Assembly (NCBI RefSeq): GCF_000193735.1
Contig: NZ_AEPF01000008.1
Location: forward strand, 1 to 52,197
Source of the DNA: Neisseria sicca 4320
GTDB taxonomy: Bacteria > Pseudomonadota > Gammaproteobacteria > Burkholderiales > Neisseriaceae
Direction of reading: 5' to 3'
DNA: 52,197 nucleotides
Shown: one piece after another, positions 17,172 to 25,827 of the stretch
Numbering within the stretch: the first letter of the stretch is position 1
How the letters are laid out: each line of letters opens with the position of its first letter
The notes under the pieces: generated by a model
Databases searched by the model: none
The model's input: the letters and a program-made list of their open reading frames with translations, nothing else
Told to the model about the DNA's origin: nothing
Program-made: the position numbers and the translations under genes

Positions 17172-17290
17172 GTTAAATATGGAGGGTGATTTGTGTGTAA
17201 ACAACACGCCGCTTCCCTCGGGTATATAGACGGCGAAATATCAATTTATAGGGATAAAAAGCACGAGTAAGCCCCTGTGTTAAAAAAAGA

Positions 17291-17320
17291 TTGGTATTTG
17301 CTTGATTTGTCGATTATAAT
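17291..17320 (+). promoter_or_regulatory. Promoter of the rplC ribosomal operon
   Basis: TTGGTA (17291-17296), an 18-base spacer and a perfect TATAAT (17315-17320). Predicted transcription start is near 17327. The leader then contains a short CTTGG/CCAAG hairpin (17327-17346) followed by TTTT, which could act as an attenuator. Apart from the ampG terminator, this accounts for the 301-base gap before rplC. Confidence 0.7.
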
Positions 17321-17410
17321 GGCGGACTTGGTACATTTGTGCCAAGTTTTATCATTGTCCGAAGGCAGGCCAATCGTAGCCCGCCCCTTTACTTTAAAAG
17401 GAAAATAATC

Positions 17411-18055
17411 ATGACTTTAGGTCTGGTTGGACGCAAAGTTGGTATGACCCGCGTGTTCGACGAACAGGGTGTTTCTGTTCCGGTAACCGTTTTGGATATG
17501 TCTGCCAACCGCGTTACACAAGTAAAATCCAAAGATGCTGACGGCTATACTGCCGTTCAAGTTACCTTTGGTCAGAAAAAAGCTAACCGTGTCAACAAAG
17601 CCGAAGCTGGACACTTTGCAAAAGCAGGTGTTGAAGCCGGTCACGGTTTGATTGAGTTTGCTTTGACTGAAGAGAAACTGGCTGAATTGAAAGCCGGTGA
17701 CGAAATCACCGTTTCTATGTTTGAAGTCGGTCAATTGGTCGATGTAACCGGTACCTCTAAAGGTAAAGGTTTCTCCGGTACGATCAAACGTCATAACTTC
17801 GGTGCCCAACGTACTTCCCACGGTAACTCCCGTTCTCACCGTGTGCCAGGTTCTATCGGTATGGCGCAAGACCCAGGTCGCGTGTTCCCCGGTAAACGCA
17901 TGGCCGGTCAATACGGCAACACCAAAGCAACTGTCCAAAAACTGGAAGTTGTACGTGTTGATGCAGAACGCCAACTGCTGTTGGTTAAGGGTGCTGTTCC
18001 GGGTGCGGTCAACAGCGATGTTGTAGTTCGTCCTAGCGTGAAAGTAGGTGCGTAA
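17411..18055 (+). CDS. rplC: 50S ribosomal protein L3
   Basis: A 214-aa early-assembly protein contacting the 3' end of 23S rRNA near the peptidyl transferase centre. The start at 17411 follows AAGGAAAA and gives MTLGLVGRKVGMTRVF. The KGKGFSGTIKRHNF stretch and the loop ending in GSIGM are conserved. First gene of the operon here. rpsJ, which usually precedes it, is absent. It overlaps rplD by one base (TAATG). Confidence 0.97.
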   Translation: MTLGLVGRKVGMTRVFDEQGVSVPVTVLDMSANRVTQVKSKDADGYTAVQVTFGQKKANRVNKAEAGHFAKAGVEAGHGLIEFALTEEKLAELKAGDEITVSMFEVGQLVDVTGTSKGKGFSGTIKRHNFGAQRTSHGNSRSHRVPGSIGMAQDPGRVFPGKRMAGQYGNTKATVQKLEVVRVDAERQLLLVKGAVPGAVNSDVVVRPSVKVGA

Positions 18056-18675
18056 TGGAATTGAAAGTAATTGACGCTAAAGGACAAGTTTCAGGCAGTC
18101 TGTCTGTTTCTGATGCTTTGTTCGCTCGCGAATACAATGAAGCGTTGGTTCATCAGCTGGTAAATGCCTACTTGGCAAACGCCCGCTCTGGTAACCGTGC
18201 TCAAAAAACCCGTGCCGAAGTAAAACACTCAACCAAAAAACCATGGCGTCAAAAAGGTACCGGTCGTGCCCGTTCCGGTATGACTTCTTCTCCGCTGTGG
18301 CGTAAAGGTGGTCGTGCGTTCCCAAACAAACCCGACGAAAACTTCACTCAAAAAGTAAACCGTAAAATGTACCGTGCCGGTATGGCGACTATCCTGTCCC
18401 AATTGGCCCGTGACGAGCGTTTGTTTGCTATCGAAGCGTTGGCTGCTGAAACTCCTAAAACCAAGGTTTTTGCCGAACAAGTGAAAAATCTGGGTCTGGA
18501 GCAAGTGCTGTTTGTAACCAAACAGCTCGATGAGAATGTTTACTTGGCTTCACGCAACTTGCCAAACGTGTTGGTTTTGGAAGCTCAACAAGTTGATCCT
18601 TACAGCTTGCTGCGTTACAAAAAAGTAATCATCACTAAAGATGCAGTTGCACAATTAGAGGAGCAATGGGTATGA
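18055..18675 (+). CDS. rplD: 50S ribosomal protein L4
   Basis: A 206-aa protein lining the exit tunnel. The extended loop reads KKPWRQKGTGRARSG. Gly68, Thr69 and Gly70, positions where changes reduce macrolide susceptibility in gonococcus, are wild type. In E. coli L4 also represses its own operon. It starts inside the stop codon region of rplC and overlaps rplW by four bases, so the three are translationally coupled. Confidence 0.97.
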   Translation: MELKVIDAKGQVSGSLSVSDALFAREYNEALVHQLVNAYLANARSGNRAQKTRAEVKHSTKKPWRQKGTGRARSGMTSSPLWRKGGRAFPNKPDENFTQKVNRKMYRAGMATILSQLARDERLFAIEALAAETPKTKVFAEQVKNLGLEQVLFVTKQLDENVYLASRNLPNVLVLEAQQVDPYSLLRYKKVIITKDAVAQLEEQWV

Positions 18676-18986
18676 ATCAACAACGTTTGACTCAAGTGAT
18701 TTTGGCACCTATCGTTTCTGAAAAAAGCAACGTATTGGCTGAAAAACGCAACCAAATGACGTTTAAAGTTTTGGCAAATGCAACCAAACCTGAAATCAAA
18801 GCTGCTGTTGAGCTGCTGTTCGGTGTTCAAGTTGCTTCTGTAACTACCGTTACCACTAAAGGTAAAACTAAGCGTTTTGGTCGTACTTTGGGCCGCCGCA
18901 GCGATGTTAAAAAAGCTTATGTAAGCTTGGCTGCCGGTCAAGAGTTGGATTTGGAAGCCGCTGCTGCAGCTGCAGATAAGGAATAA
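18672..18986 (+). CDS. rplW: 50S ribosomal protein L23
   Basis: A 104-aa tunnel-exit protein that docks trigger factor and SRP. Two ATGs are possible. The one at 18672 (MNQQRLTQ) has GAGGAG eight bases upstream and forms an ATGA overlap with the rplD stop. The one at 18666 (MGMNQQ) would sit only two bases from the same ribosome site. I prefer 18672, although the two-residue-longer form may appear in databases. Confidence 0.95.
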   Translation: MNQQRLTQVILAPIVSEKSNVLAEKRNQMTFKVLANATKPEIKAAVELLFGVQVASVTTVTTKGKTKRFGRTLGRRSDVKKAYVSLAAGQELDLEAAAAAADKE

Positions 18987-18991
18987 ACAAA

Positions 18992-19825
18992 ATGGCAATC
19001 GTTAAAATGAAGCCAACTTCTGCAGGCCGTCGCGGCATGGTTCGCGTGGTAACAGAAGGTTTGCACAAAGGTGCGCCTTATGCACCTTTGCTCGAAAAGA
19101 AAAATTCTACTGCCGGTCGTAACAATAATGGTCATATCACCACCCGTCACAAAGGCGGCGGTCATAAACACCACTACCGTGTTGTAGACTTTAAACGTAA
19201 CAAAGACGGTATCCCTGCAAAAGTAGAGCGTATCGAATACGATCCTAACCGTACTGCCTTCATTGCACTGTTGTGCTATGCAGACGGCGAACGTCGCTAC
19301 ATCATCGCTCCTCGCGGTATTCAAGCCGGTGCTGTATTGGTTTCCGGTGCTGAAGCTGCCATCAAAGTAGGTAACGCTCTGCCGATCCGCAACATTCCCG
19401 TTGGTACGACTATCCACTGTATCGAAATGAAACCTGGTAAAGGTGCACAAATTGCACGTTCTGCCGGTGCTTCTGCGGTATTGCTGGCTAAAGAAGGTGC
19501 ATACGCCCAAGTCCGTCTGCGCTCTGGCGAAGTTCGTAAAATCAACGTAGATTGCCGTGCAACCATCGGTGAAGTCGGTAATGAAGAGCAAAGCCTGAAA
19601 AAAATCGGTAAAGCCGGTGCCAATCGTTGGCGCGGTATTCGTCCGACCGTTCGTGGTGTTGTCATGAACCCTGTCGATCACCCGCATGGTGGTGGTGAAG
19701 GTCGTACCGGTGAAGCTCGCGAACCGGTTAGCCCATGGGGTACTCCTGCTAAAGGCTACCGCACTCGTAATAACAAACGCACGGATAACATGATTGTTCG
19801 TCGTCGTTACTCAAATAAAGGTTAA
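18992..19825 (+). CDS. rplB: 50S ribosomal protein L2
   Basis: A 277-aa core large-subunit protein needed for subunit association and peptidyl transfer. The hallmark [14 protein letters not shown] segment near residue 227 contains the conserved histidine close to the active centre. Five bases separate it from rplW. Confidence 0.97.
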
Positions 19826-19830
19826 TTAGT

Positions 19831-20109
19831 ATGGCTCGTTCATTGAAAAAAGGCCCATATGTAGACCTGCATTTGCTGAAAAAAGTAGATGCTGCTCGTG
19901 CAAGCAACGACAAGCGCCCAATTAAAACTTGGTCTCGTCGTTCTACCATTCTGCCTGACTTTATCGGTCTGACCATTGCTGTACACAACGGTCGCACTCA
20001 TGTGCCCGTTTTTATCAGTGATAATATGGTTGGTCATAAATTAGGCGAATTCTCATTGACCCGTACCTTTAAAGGCCACTTGGCTGATAAAAAGGCTAAA
20101 AAGAAATAA
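19831..20109 (+). CDS. rpsS: 30S ribosomal protein S19
   Basis: A 92-aa head protein of the small subunit that pairs with S13 near the A site. The N-terminus ([12 protein letters not shown]) and the [11 protein letters not shown] segment are typical. Confidence 0.97.
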
Positions 20110-20117
20110 GGTGAATC

Positions 20118-20447
20118 ATGAGAGTAAATGCACAACATAAAAATGCCCGTATTTCAGCTCAAAAAGCTCGTTTGGTAGCTGATTTGATTCGTGGTAAAGA
20201 CGTTGCCCAGGCTTTGAATATCTTGACTTTCAGCCCTAAAAAAGGTGCTGAACTGATTAAAAAAGTATTGGAATCAGCTATTGCAAATGCCGAGCACAAT
20301 AACGGTGCCGACATTGATGAGTTGAAAGTGGTAACTATCTTTGTTGACAAAGGTCCAAGCTTGAAACGTTTCCAAGCTCGTGCCAAAGGTCGCGGTAACC
20401 GCATTGAAAAACAAACTTGTCATATCAACGTGACAGTGGGCAACTAA
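20118..20447 (+). CDS. rplV: 50S ribosomal protein L22
   Basis: A 109-aa protein with a globular domain and a long beta-hairpin (about residues 78-99, here SLKRFQARAKGRGNRI) that reaches into the exit tunnel and the macrolide site. No insertions or deletions are seen in the hairpin. Confidence 0.97.
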   Translation: MRVNAQHKNARISAQKARLVADLIRGKDVAQALNILTFSPKKGAELIKKVLESAIANAEHNNGADIDELKVVTIFVDKGPSLKRFQARAKGRGNRIEKQTCHINVTVGN

Positions 20448-20456
20448 GGAAAAGCT

Positions 20457-21152
20457 ATGGGACAAAAGATTAATCCTACAGGCTTTCGCCTGGCGGTAAC
20501 TAAAGACTGGGCTTCAAAATGGTTTGCTAAAAGCACCGACTTTTCTGCTGTTTTGAAACAAGACATTGATGTTCGTAACTACCTGCGTAAAAAATTGGAG
20601 AATGCTTCTGTTGGTCGCGTAGTTATTGAACGTCCTGCAAAATCTGCACGCATTACCATCCACTCTGCCCGTCCGGGTGTTGTAATTGGTAAAAAAGGTG
20701 AGGATATCGAAGTTTTGAAACGTGATTTGCAAGCCCTGATGGGTGTGCCTGTTCATGTCAATATCGAAGAAATCCGTAAACCTGAATTAGATGCGCAAAT
20801 TATTGCTGATGGTATTGCACAGCAATTAGAAAAACGTGTTCAATTCCGCCGTGCTATGAAGCGCGCAATGCAAAATGCTATGCGTTCAGGTGCAAAAGGC
20901 ATCAAGATTATGACCTCAGGTCGTCTGAACGGTGCAGATATTGCCCGTAGCGAATGGTATCGCGAAGGTCGTGTACCGCTGCATACTTTGCGTGCAAACG
21001 TAGATTATGCAACTAGCGAAGCTCATACTACTTATGGCGTGCTGGGTTTGAAAGTTTGGGTCTATACTGAAGGCAATGTAAAGACTTCAGCTAAGCCTGA
21101 GCATGAAAAGAAACAAAGAAAGGCAGGTGGACGTAATGCTGCAGCCAACTAG
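20457..21152 (+). CDS. rpsC: 30S ribosomal protein S3
   Basis: A 231-aa protein at the mRNA entry site with helicase activity together with S4 and S5. The KH domain motif VVIGKKGEDI is present. The gene contains the only full DUS in the ribosomal cluster (20918-20929), encoding SGRLNGAD. It overlaps rplP by 17 bases. Confidence 0.97.
   Translation: MGQKINPTGFRLAVTKDWASKWFAKSTDFSAVLKQDIDVRNYLRKKLENASVGRVVIERPAKSARITIHSARPGVVIGKKGEDIEVLKRDLQALMGVPVHVNIEEIRKPELDAQIIADGIAQQLEKRVQFRRAMKRAMQNAMRSGAKGIKIMTSGRLNGADIARSEWYREGRVPLHTLRANVDYATSEAHTTYGVLGLKVWVYTEGNVKTSAKPEHEKKQRKAGGRNAAAN
20918..20929 (+). repeat. In-gene DUS in rpsC
   Basis: AGGTCGTCTGAA in frame, read as Gly-Arg-Leu-Asn at the edges. 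GRLNGA is a conserved S3 motif, so this copy may be kept by protein sequence as much as by uptake. Confidence 0.8.
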
Positions 21153-21552
21153 ACTGAAATACCGCAAGCAACAAAAAGGTCGCAATACTGGTATTGCTAC
21201 TCGCGGTAACAAAGTAAGTTTCGGTGAGTTCGGTTTGAAAGCCGTTGGTCGTGGTCGTTTGACTGCCCGCCAAATCGAAGCTGCTCGTCGTACAATGACT
21301 CGCCACATTAAACGTGGTGGTCGTATTTGGATTCGTGTATTCCCTGATAAACCAATTACTGAAAAACCTATTCAAGTTCGTATGGGTGGCGGTAAAGGTA
21401 ACGTCGAATATTACATTGCCGAAATCAAACCAGGCAAAGTGTTGTATGAAATGGACGGTGTTCCAGAGGCATTGGCTCGCGAAGCATTTGAATTGGCTGC
21501 TGCCAAATTGCCTATTCCTACGGCCTTTGTAGTAAGACAGGTAGGTCAATAA
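21136..21552 (+). CDS. rplP: 50S ribosomal protein L16
   Basis: A 138-aa protein organising tRNA binding at the A site. The start at 21136 gives the standard MLQPTRLKYRKQQKGR; a longer reading from 21103 is only rpsC overlap. The RRGGRIWIRVFPDKP region, including the arginine hydroxylated in E. coli, and the MGGGKG motif are present. Confidence 0.97.
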   Translation: MLQPTRLKYRKQQKGRNTGIATRGNKVSFGEFGLKAVGRGRLTARQIEAARRTMTRHIKRGGRIWIRVFPDKPITEKPIQVRMGGGKGNVEYYIAEIKPGKVLYEMDGVPEALAREAFELAAAKLPIPTAFVVRQVGQ

Positions 21553-21743
21553 TGAAAGCAAATGAATTGAAAGACAAATCTATTGAGCAATTAAATGCAG
21601 ATTTGTTGGACTTGTTGAAGTCTCAGTTTGGCTTACGTATGCAAAACGCAACTGGTCAATTGGGTAAACCAAGCGAATTAAAACGTGTACGTCGCGATAT
21701 TGCTCGTATTAAAACCATTTTAACTGAAAAAGGTGCTAAGTAA
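21552..21743 (+). CDS. rpmC: 50S ribosomal protein L29
   Basis: A 63-aa two-helix protein near the tunnel exit. It shares one base with the rplP stop (TAATG) and one with the rpsQ start, so it is translationally coupled on both sides. Confidence 0.96.
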   Translation: MKANELKDKSIEQLNADLLDLLKSQFGLRMQNATGQLGKPSELKRVRRDIARIKTILTEKGAK

Positions 21744-22006
21744 TGAGCGAAAATAAAAATGTTCGTACTTTGCAAGGCAAAGTGGTAAGCGACAAAATGG
21801 ACAAAACTGTCACAGTGTTGGTTGAGCGTAAAGTAAAACATCCTCTGTACGGTAAAATTATCCGTTTATCAACTAAAATCCATGCCCATGATGAAAATAA
21901 TCAATATGGAATTGGTGATGTAGTAGTAATTGCGGAATCACGTCCACTGTCAAAAACCAAATCTTGGGTTGTTAAAGAACTTGTTGAGAAAGCACGTACT
22001 GTTTAA
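21743..22006 (+). CDS. rpsQ: 30S ribosomal protein S17
   Basis: An 87-aa OB-fold primary 16S-binding protein. The core (TLQGKVVSDKMDKTVTV) and the VVIAESRPLSKTKSW segment are typical. Last gene before a 225-base gap, the position where the S10 operon ends in E. coli. Confidence 0.97.
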   Translation: MSENKNVRTLQGKVVSDKMDKTVTVLVERKVKHPLYGKIIRLSTKIHAHDENNQYGIGDVVVIAESRPLSKTKSWVVKELVEKARTV

Positions 22007-22027
22007 AATTTAAGACGGTTAGCTTTA

Positions 22028-22082
22028 ATAAGAAACGAAGTGTTGCGCCAAAGTGAATTTGCGTGTAAACTTCGTTTCTTAT
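22028..22082 (+). terminator. Long hairpin between rpsQ and rplN
   Basis: A perfect 14-bp inverted repeat (22028-22041 with 22069-22082) with a 27-base loop, followed by a T-rich but not uniform stretch. It could terminate or attenuate the S10 segment, protect its 3' end or be an RNase III site. The rest of the 225-base gap, about 22083-22231, is AT-rich and should hold the spc promoter, which I could not place. Confidence 0.5.
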
Positions 22083-22231
22083 CTTTCAGTTTCTTCTGGA
22101 AGTTTCTTCCCTTCGGGATCCAAGACTGGTTTACTAGAACCGTGATGGTTTCATTTAATTAGCTCAATTTAAATAAGTGAGCGAGTTATATGAAAATGGT
22201 AAATTAAGTTGGTTAATTTAAAGGTACTAAT

Positions 22232-22600
22232 ATGATTCAAATGCAGACCATCTTAGATGTGGCTGATAACTCTGGTGCGCGTCGCGTGATGTGTATCAAA
22301 GTGTTGGGCGGATCTAAGCGTCGCTACGCTTCTGTTGGCGATATTATTAAAGTCGCAGTTAAAGATGCGGCCCCGCGTGGTCGCGTCAAAAAAGGTGATG
22401 TGTACAATGCAGTTGTTGTTCGTACTGCTAAAGGTGTACGTCGTCCTGATGGTGCGTTGATTAAATTTGATAACAACGCAGCCGTGCTGTTAAACAATAA
22501 ACTTGAACCCCTGGGTACTCGTATTTTTGGGCCGGTAACCCGCGAGTTGCGTACTGAGCGATTTATGAAAATCGTTTCATTGGCGCCTGAAGTATTATAA
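22232..22600 (+). CDS. rplN: 50S ribosomal protein L14
   Basis: A 122-aa interface protein, binding site of the silencing factor RsfS. The start (MIQMQTILDVADNSGAR) is canonical. First gene of the spc segment. Confidence 0.97.
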   Translation: MIQMQTILDVADNSGARRVMCIKVLGGSKRRYASVGDIIKVAVKDAAPRGRVKKGDVYNAVVVRTAKGVRRPDGALIKFDNNAAVLLNNKLEPLGTRIFGPVTRELRTERFMKIVSLAPEVL

Positions 22601-22611
22601 GGAATAGCGCG

Positions 22612-22935
22612 ATGAATAAAATCATTAAAGGTGACCAAGTTGTTGTGATCACTGGTAAGGATAAAGGTAAGCAAGGTCAAGTGGTTCGCGTATTGGGTAG
22701 TAAAGTTGTTGTTGAAGGTGTTAATGTTGTTAAACGTCACCAAAAACCTAATCCGATGCGTGGTATTGAGGGTGGTATTGTTTCGAAAGAAATGCCGTTG
22801 GATATTTCTAATGTTGCAATCCTGAATCCTGAAACTAATAAAGCAGACCGTGTTGGTATTAAACTGATTGAAAATGAAGGCAAAGTGAAGCGCGTTCGTT
22901 TCTTCAAATCAAATGGCTCTGTTATTGGAGCATAA
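22612..22935 (+). CDS. rplX: 50S ribosomal protein L24
   Basis: A 107-aa assembly-initiator protein with an N-terminal KOW motif (GDQVVVITGKDKGKQG). It sits 11 bases after rplN. Confidence 0.97.
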   Translation: MNKIIKGDQVVVITGKDKGKQGQVVRVLGSKVVVEGVNVVKRHQKPNPMRGIEGGIVSKEMPLDISNVAILNPETNKADRVGIKLIENEGKVKRVRFFKSNGSVIGA

Positions 22936-22944
22936 GGAGATAAC

Positions 22945-23484
22945 ATGGCTCGTTTGAGAGAGTTCTATAAAGATACAGTTGTTCCTGAATTGGTTAAACA
23001 GTTTGGTTACAAGTCAGTAATGGAAGTTCCTCGTATTGAAAAAATCACTTTAAATATGGGGGTTGGAGAGGCTGTTGCTGATAAAAAAGTTATGGAGCAT
23101 GCGGTATCTGATTTGGAAAAAATTGCTGGTCAAAAACCAGTAGTTACTGTTGCTCGTAAATCTATCGCTGGCTTTAAAATTCGCGATAATTATCCTGTGG
23201 GTTGCAAAGTAACACTGCGTCGTGATCAAATGTTCGAATTTTTGGATCGTTTGATTACTATTGCATTACCTCGAGTGCGTGACTTCCGTGGTGTAAGTGG
23301 CAAATCTTTTGATGGCCGTGGTAATTACAATATGGGTGTTCGCGAGCAAATCATTTTCCCGGAAATTGAATACGATAAAATTGATGCTTTGCGTGGTTTG
23401 AATATTACTATTACAACTACTGCAAAAACTGATGAAGAAGCTAAAGCTTTATTGTCACTGTTCAAGTTTCCGTTTAAAGGATAA
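22945..23484 (+). CDS. rplE: 50S ribosomal protein L5
   Basis: A 179-aa protein binding 5S rRNA and P-site tRNA. The conserved IEKITLNMGVGEA and RDFRGVSGKSFDGRGNY segments are present. In E. coli the S8 repressor site lies at the start of this gene. Confidence 0.97.
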   Translation: MARLREFYKDTVVPELVKQFGYKSVMEVPRIEKITLNMGVGEAVADKKVMEHAVSDLEKIAGQKPVVTVARKSIAGFKIRDNYPVGCKVTLRRDQMFEFLDRLITIALPRVRDFRGVSGKSFDGRGNYNMGVREQIIFPEIEYDKIDALRGLNITITTTAKTDEEAKALLSLFKFPFKG

Positions 23485-23486
23485 TC

Positions 23487-23792
23487 ATGGCTAAGAAAGC
23501 ACTTATTAATCGTGAACTGAAACGTCAAGCTTTGGCGAAAAAGTTTGCAGCCAAACGTGAGGCAATTTTTGCTGTTATTAATGATGCGAATGCAACTGAA
23601 GAAGAGCGTTTTGAAGCTCGTCTGAAGTTTCAATCTATTCCGCGTAATGCAGCTCCTGTACGTCAACGCCGTCGTTGTGCTTTGACAGGTCGTCCGCGTG
23701 GTACTTTCCGTAAATTCGGTTTGGGTCGTATTAAAATCCGTGAAATCGCTATGCGTGGCGAAATTCCGGGTGTTGTTAAAGCTAGCTGGTAA
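23487..23792 (+). CDS. rpsN: 30S ribosomal protein S14 (zinc-free form)
   Basis: A 101-aa protein of the small-subunit head. This is the long, zinc-independent form: it lacks the CxxC pairs of the short type. The C-terminal RCALTGRPRGTFRKFGLGR signature is intact. Two bases separate it from rplE. Confidence 0.97.
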   Translation: MAKKALINRELKRQALAKKFAAKREAIFAVINDANATEEERFEARLKFQSIPRNAAPVRQRRRCALTGRPRGTFRKFGLGRIKIREIAMRGEIPGVVKASW

Positions 23793-23806
23793 TAGGAGTA
23801 TTAATA

Positions 23807-24199
23807 ATGAGTATGCATGATCCTATTTCCGATATGTTGACTCGTATTCGTAATGCGCAACGTGCCAATAAGGTAGTAGTTGCCATGCCTTCTTCCAAAT
23901 TAAAGTGTGCAATTGCAAAGGTCTTGAAAGAAGAAGGTTATATCGAGGATTTTTCGGTTTCTGCTGATGCGAAGCCGGTATTGGAAATTCAATTGAAATA
24001 CTATGCAGGTCGCCCTGTGATTGAGCAAATTAAACGTGTTTCACGTCCAGGTTTGCGTATTTACAAAGCTTCTAGCGAAATTCCTAATGTTATGAATGGC
24101 TTGGGTATCGCTATTGTTAGTACTTCTAAAGGTGTGATGACTGACCGCAAGGCTCGTTCTGAGGGTGTTGGTGGTGAGTTGTTGTGCATCGTAGCCTAG
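23807..24199 (+). CDS. rpsH: 30S ribosomal protein S8
   Basis: A 130-aa primary 16S-binding protein and, in E. coli, the spc operon repressor. Starts at 23807 (MSMHDPIS) after AGGAG; an ATG two codons later is less well spaced. The C-terminal STSKGVMTDRKA motif is canonical. Confidence 0.97.
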   Translation: MSMHDPISDMLTRIRNAQRANKVVVAMPSSKLKCAIAKVLKEEGYIEDFSVSADAKPVLEIQLKYYAGRPVIEQIKRVSRPGLRIYKASSEIPNVMNGLGIAIVSTSKGVMTDRKARSEGVGGELLCIVA

Positions 24200-24212
24200 T
24201 GGAGAAAAGTAA

Positions 24213-24749
24213 ATGTCACGTGTCGCAAAAAACCCAGTGACTGTTCCTGCTGGTGTAGAAGTAAAATTTGGAACAGAAGCATTGGTTATCAAGGGTAAGA
24301 ATGGCGAGTTGTCCTTTCCTTTGCATTCTGATGTAGCCATTGAACTGAACGATGGCAAATTGACTTTTGCTGCAAAAAATGACAGTAAGCAGGCAAATGC
24401 TATGTCAGGCACTGCTCGTGCATTAGTTAATAATATGGTCAAAGGTGTTTCAGAAGGTTTTGAGAAAAAACTACAATTGATTGGCGTGGGTTATCGCGCT
24501 CAAGCTCAAGGCAAAGTTTTGAATTTGTCTCTGGGTTTTTCTCATCCAATTGTATATGAAATGCCAGAAGGCGTTTCTGTTCAAACTCCTAGCCAAACAG
24601 AGATCGTTTTGACTGGTGCAGATAAACAAGTAGTTGGTCAAGTCGCTGCTGAAATTCGTGCATTCCGTTCTCCTGAACCTTATAAAGGTAAGGGTGTTCG
24701 TTATGTAGGTGAAGTAGTAGTGATGAAAGAAGCCAAGAAAAATAATTGA
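24213..24749 (+). CDS. rplF: 50S ribosomal protein L6
   Basis: A 178-aa protein near the factor-binding region. The C-terminal PEPYKGKGVRYVGE signature is intact. Confidence 0.97.
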   Translation: MSRVAKNPVTVPAGVEVKFGTEALVIKGKNGELSFPLHSDVAIELNDGKLTFAAKNDSKQANAMSGTARALVNNMVKGVSEGFEKKLQLIGVGYRAQAQGKVLNLSLGFSHPIVYEMPEGVSVQTPSQTEIVLTGADKQVVGQVAAEIRAFRSPEPYKGKGVRYVGEVVVMKEAKKNN

Positions 24750-24758
24750 GGTTCACTA

Positions 24759-25112
24759 ATGGATAAACATACAACCCGACTCCGTCGTGCACGCAAAACC
24801 CGTGCGCGTATTGCGGACTTGAAAATGGTAAGATTATGTGTGTTCCGTAGCAATAATCATATTTATGCTCAAGTAATTAGTGCTGAAGGTGATAAAGTAT
24901 TGGCTCAAGCCTCTACATTGGAAGCTGAAGTGCGTGGTAGTCTGAAATCTGGTAGCAACGTCGAGGCAGCTGCAGTAGTAGGAAAGCGCATTGCTGAGAA
25001 AGCTAAAGCAGTAGGTGTAGAAAAAGTTGCTTTTGATCGTTCAGGTTTCCAATATCACGGTCGTGTGAAAGCTTTGGCTGAAGCTGCACGTGAAAATGGT
25101 TTAAGCTTCTAA
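24759..25112 (+). CDS. rplR: 50S ribosomal protein L18
   Basis: A 117-aa protein that carries 5S rRNA into the central protuberance with L5. The N-terminus is Arg-rich, and the FDRSGFQYHGRVKALAEAAR signature is at the C-terminus. Confidence 0.97.
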   Translation: MDKHTTRLRRARKTRARIADLKMVRLCVFRSNNHIYAQVISAEGDKVLAQASTLEAEVRGSLKSGSNVEAAAVVGKRIAEKAKAVGVEKVAFDRSGFQYHGRVKALAEAARENGLSF

Positions 25113-25129
25113 TAATTGGAGACTTTCAG

Positions 25130-25648
25130 ATGGCAAAACATGAAATTGAAGAACGTGGTGACGGCCTGATTGAAAAAATGGTCGCAGTTAATCGCGTAAC
25201 TAAAGTAGTTAAAGGTGGTCGTATCATGGCTTTCTCTGCGCTAACAGTTGTTGGTGATGGCGATGGTCGTATTGGTATGGGCAAAGGTAAGTCAAAAGAA
25301 GTGCCGGTAGCTGTTCAAAAAGCAATGGATCAGGCTCGTCGCTCTATGATTAAAGTACCTCTAAAAAATGGTACGATTCATCATGAGGTTATTGGACGTC
25401 ATGGTGCTACCAAAGTTTTTATGCAACCTGCTAAAGAAGGTAGTGGTGTAAAGGCAGGTGGTCCTATGCGCTTAGTCTTTGATGCTATGGGTATTCATAA
25501 CATTTCTGCTAAAGTGCATGGTTCTACAAATCCTTATAACATTGTACGAGCTACATTAGACGGCTTGTCTAAGTTGTATACACCTGCAGATATTGCTGCT
25601 AAACGTGGCTTAACTGTAGAAGACATTTTAGGAGCAAGCCATGACTGA
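25130..25648 (+). CDS. rpsE: 30S ribosomal protein S5
   Basis: A 172-aa decoding-fidelity protein with an N-terminal dsRNA-binding-like domain. The spectinomycin loop is wild type: Thr24, Val27 and Lys28 are unchanged, positions where substitutions give resistance in Neisseria. It overlaps rpmD by eight bases. Confidence 0.97.
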   Translation: MAKHEIEERGDGLIEKMVAVNRVTKVVKGGRIMAFSALTVVGDGDGRIGMGKGKSKEVPVAVQKAMDQARRSMIKVPLKNGTIHHEVIGRHGATKVFMQPAKEGSGVKAGGPMRLVFDAMGIHNISAKVHGSTNPYNIVRATLDGLSKLYTPADIAAKRGLTVEDILGASHD

Positions 25649-25826
25649 GCAAAAAAAGATTAAAGTTACATTGGTGAAGAGCCTGATTGGTACAATTGAA
25701 TCTCATCGTGCATGTGCTCGTGGTTTAGGTTTGCGTCATCGTGAGCATACAGTAGAGGTTTTAGATACCCCTGAAAACCGTGGCATGATCAACAAAATCA
25801 GCTACTTGTTGAAAGTGGAGTCTTGA
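25641..25826 (+). CDS. rpmD: 50S ribosomal protein L30
   Basis: A 61-aa protein. The start overlaps the end of rpsE and follows an AGGAG inside it. The LVKSLIGTIESHRACARGLGL core is typical of the short bacterial form. Confidence 0.96.
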   Translation: MTEQKKIKVTLVKSLIGTIESHRACARGLGLRHREHTVEVLDTPENRGMINKISYLLKVES

Positions 25827-25827
25827 T

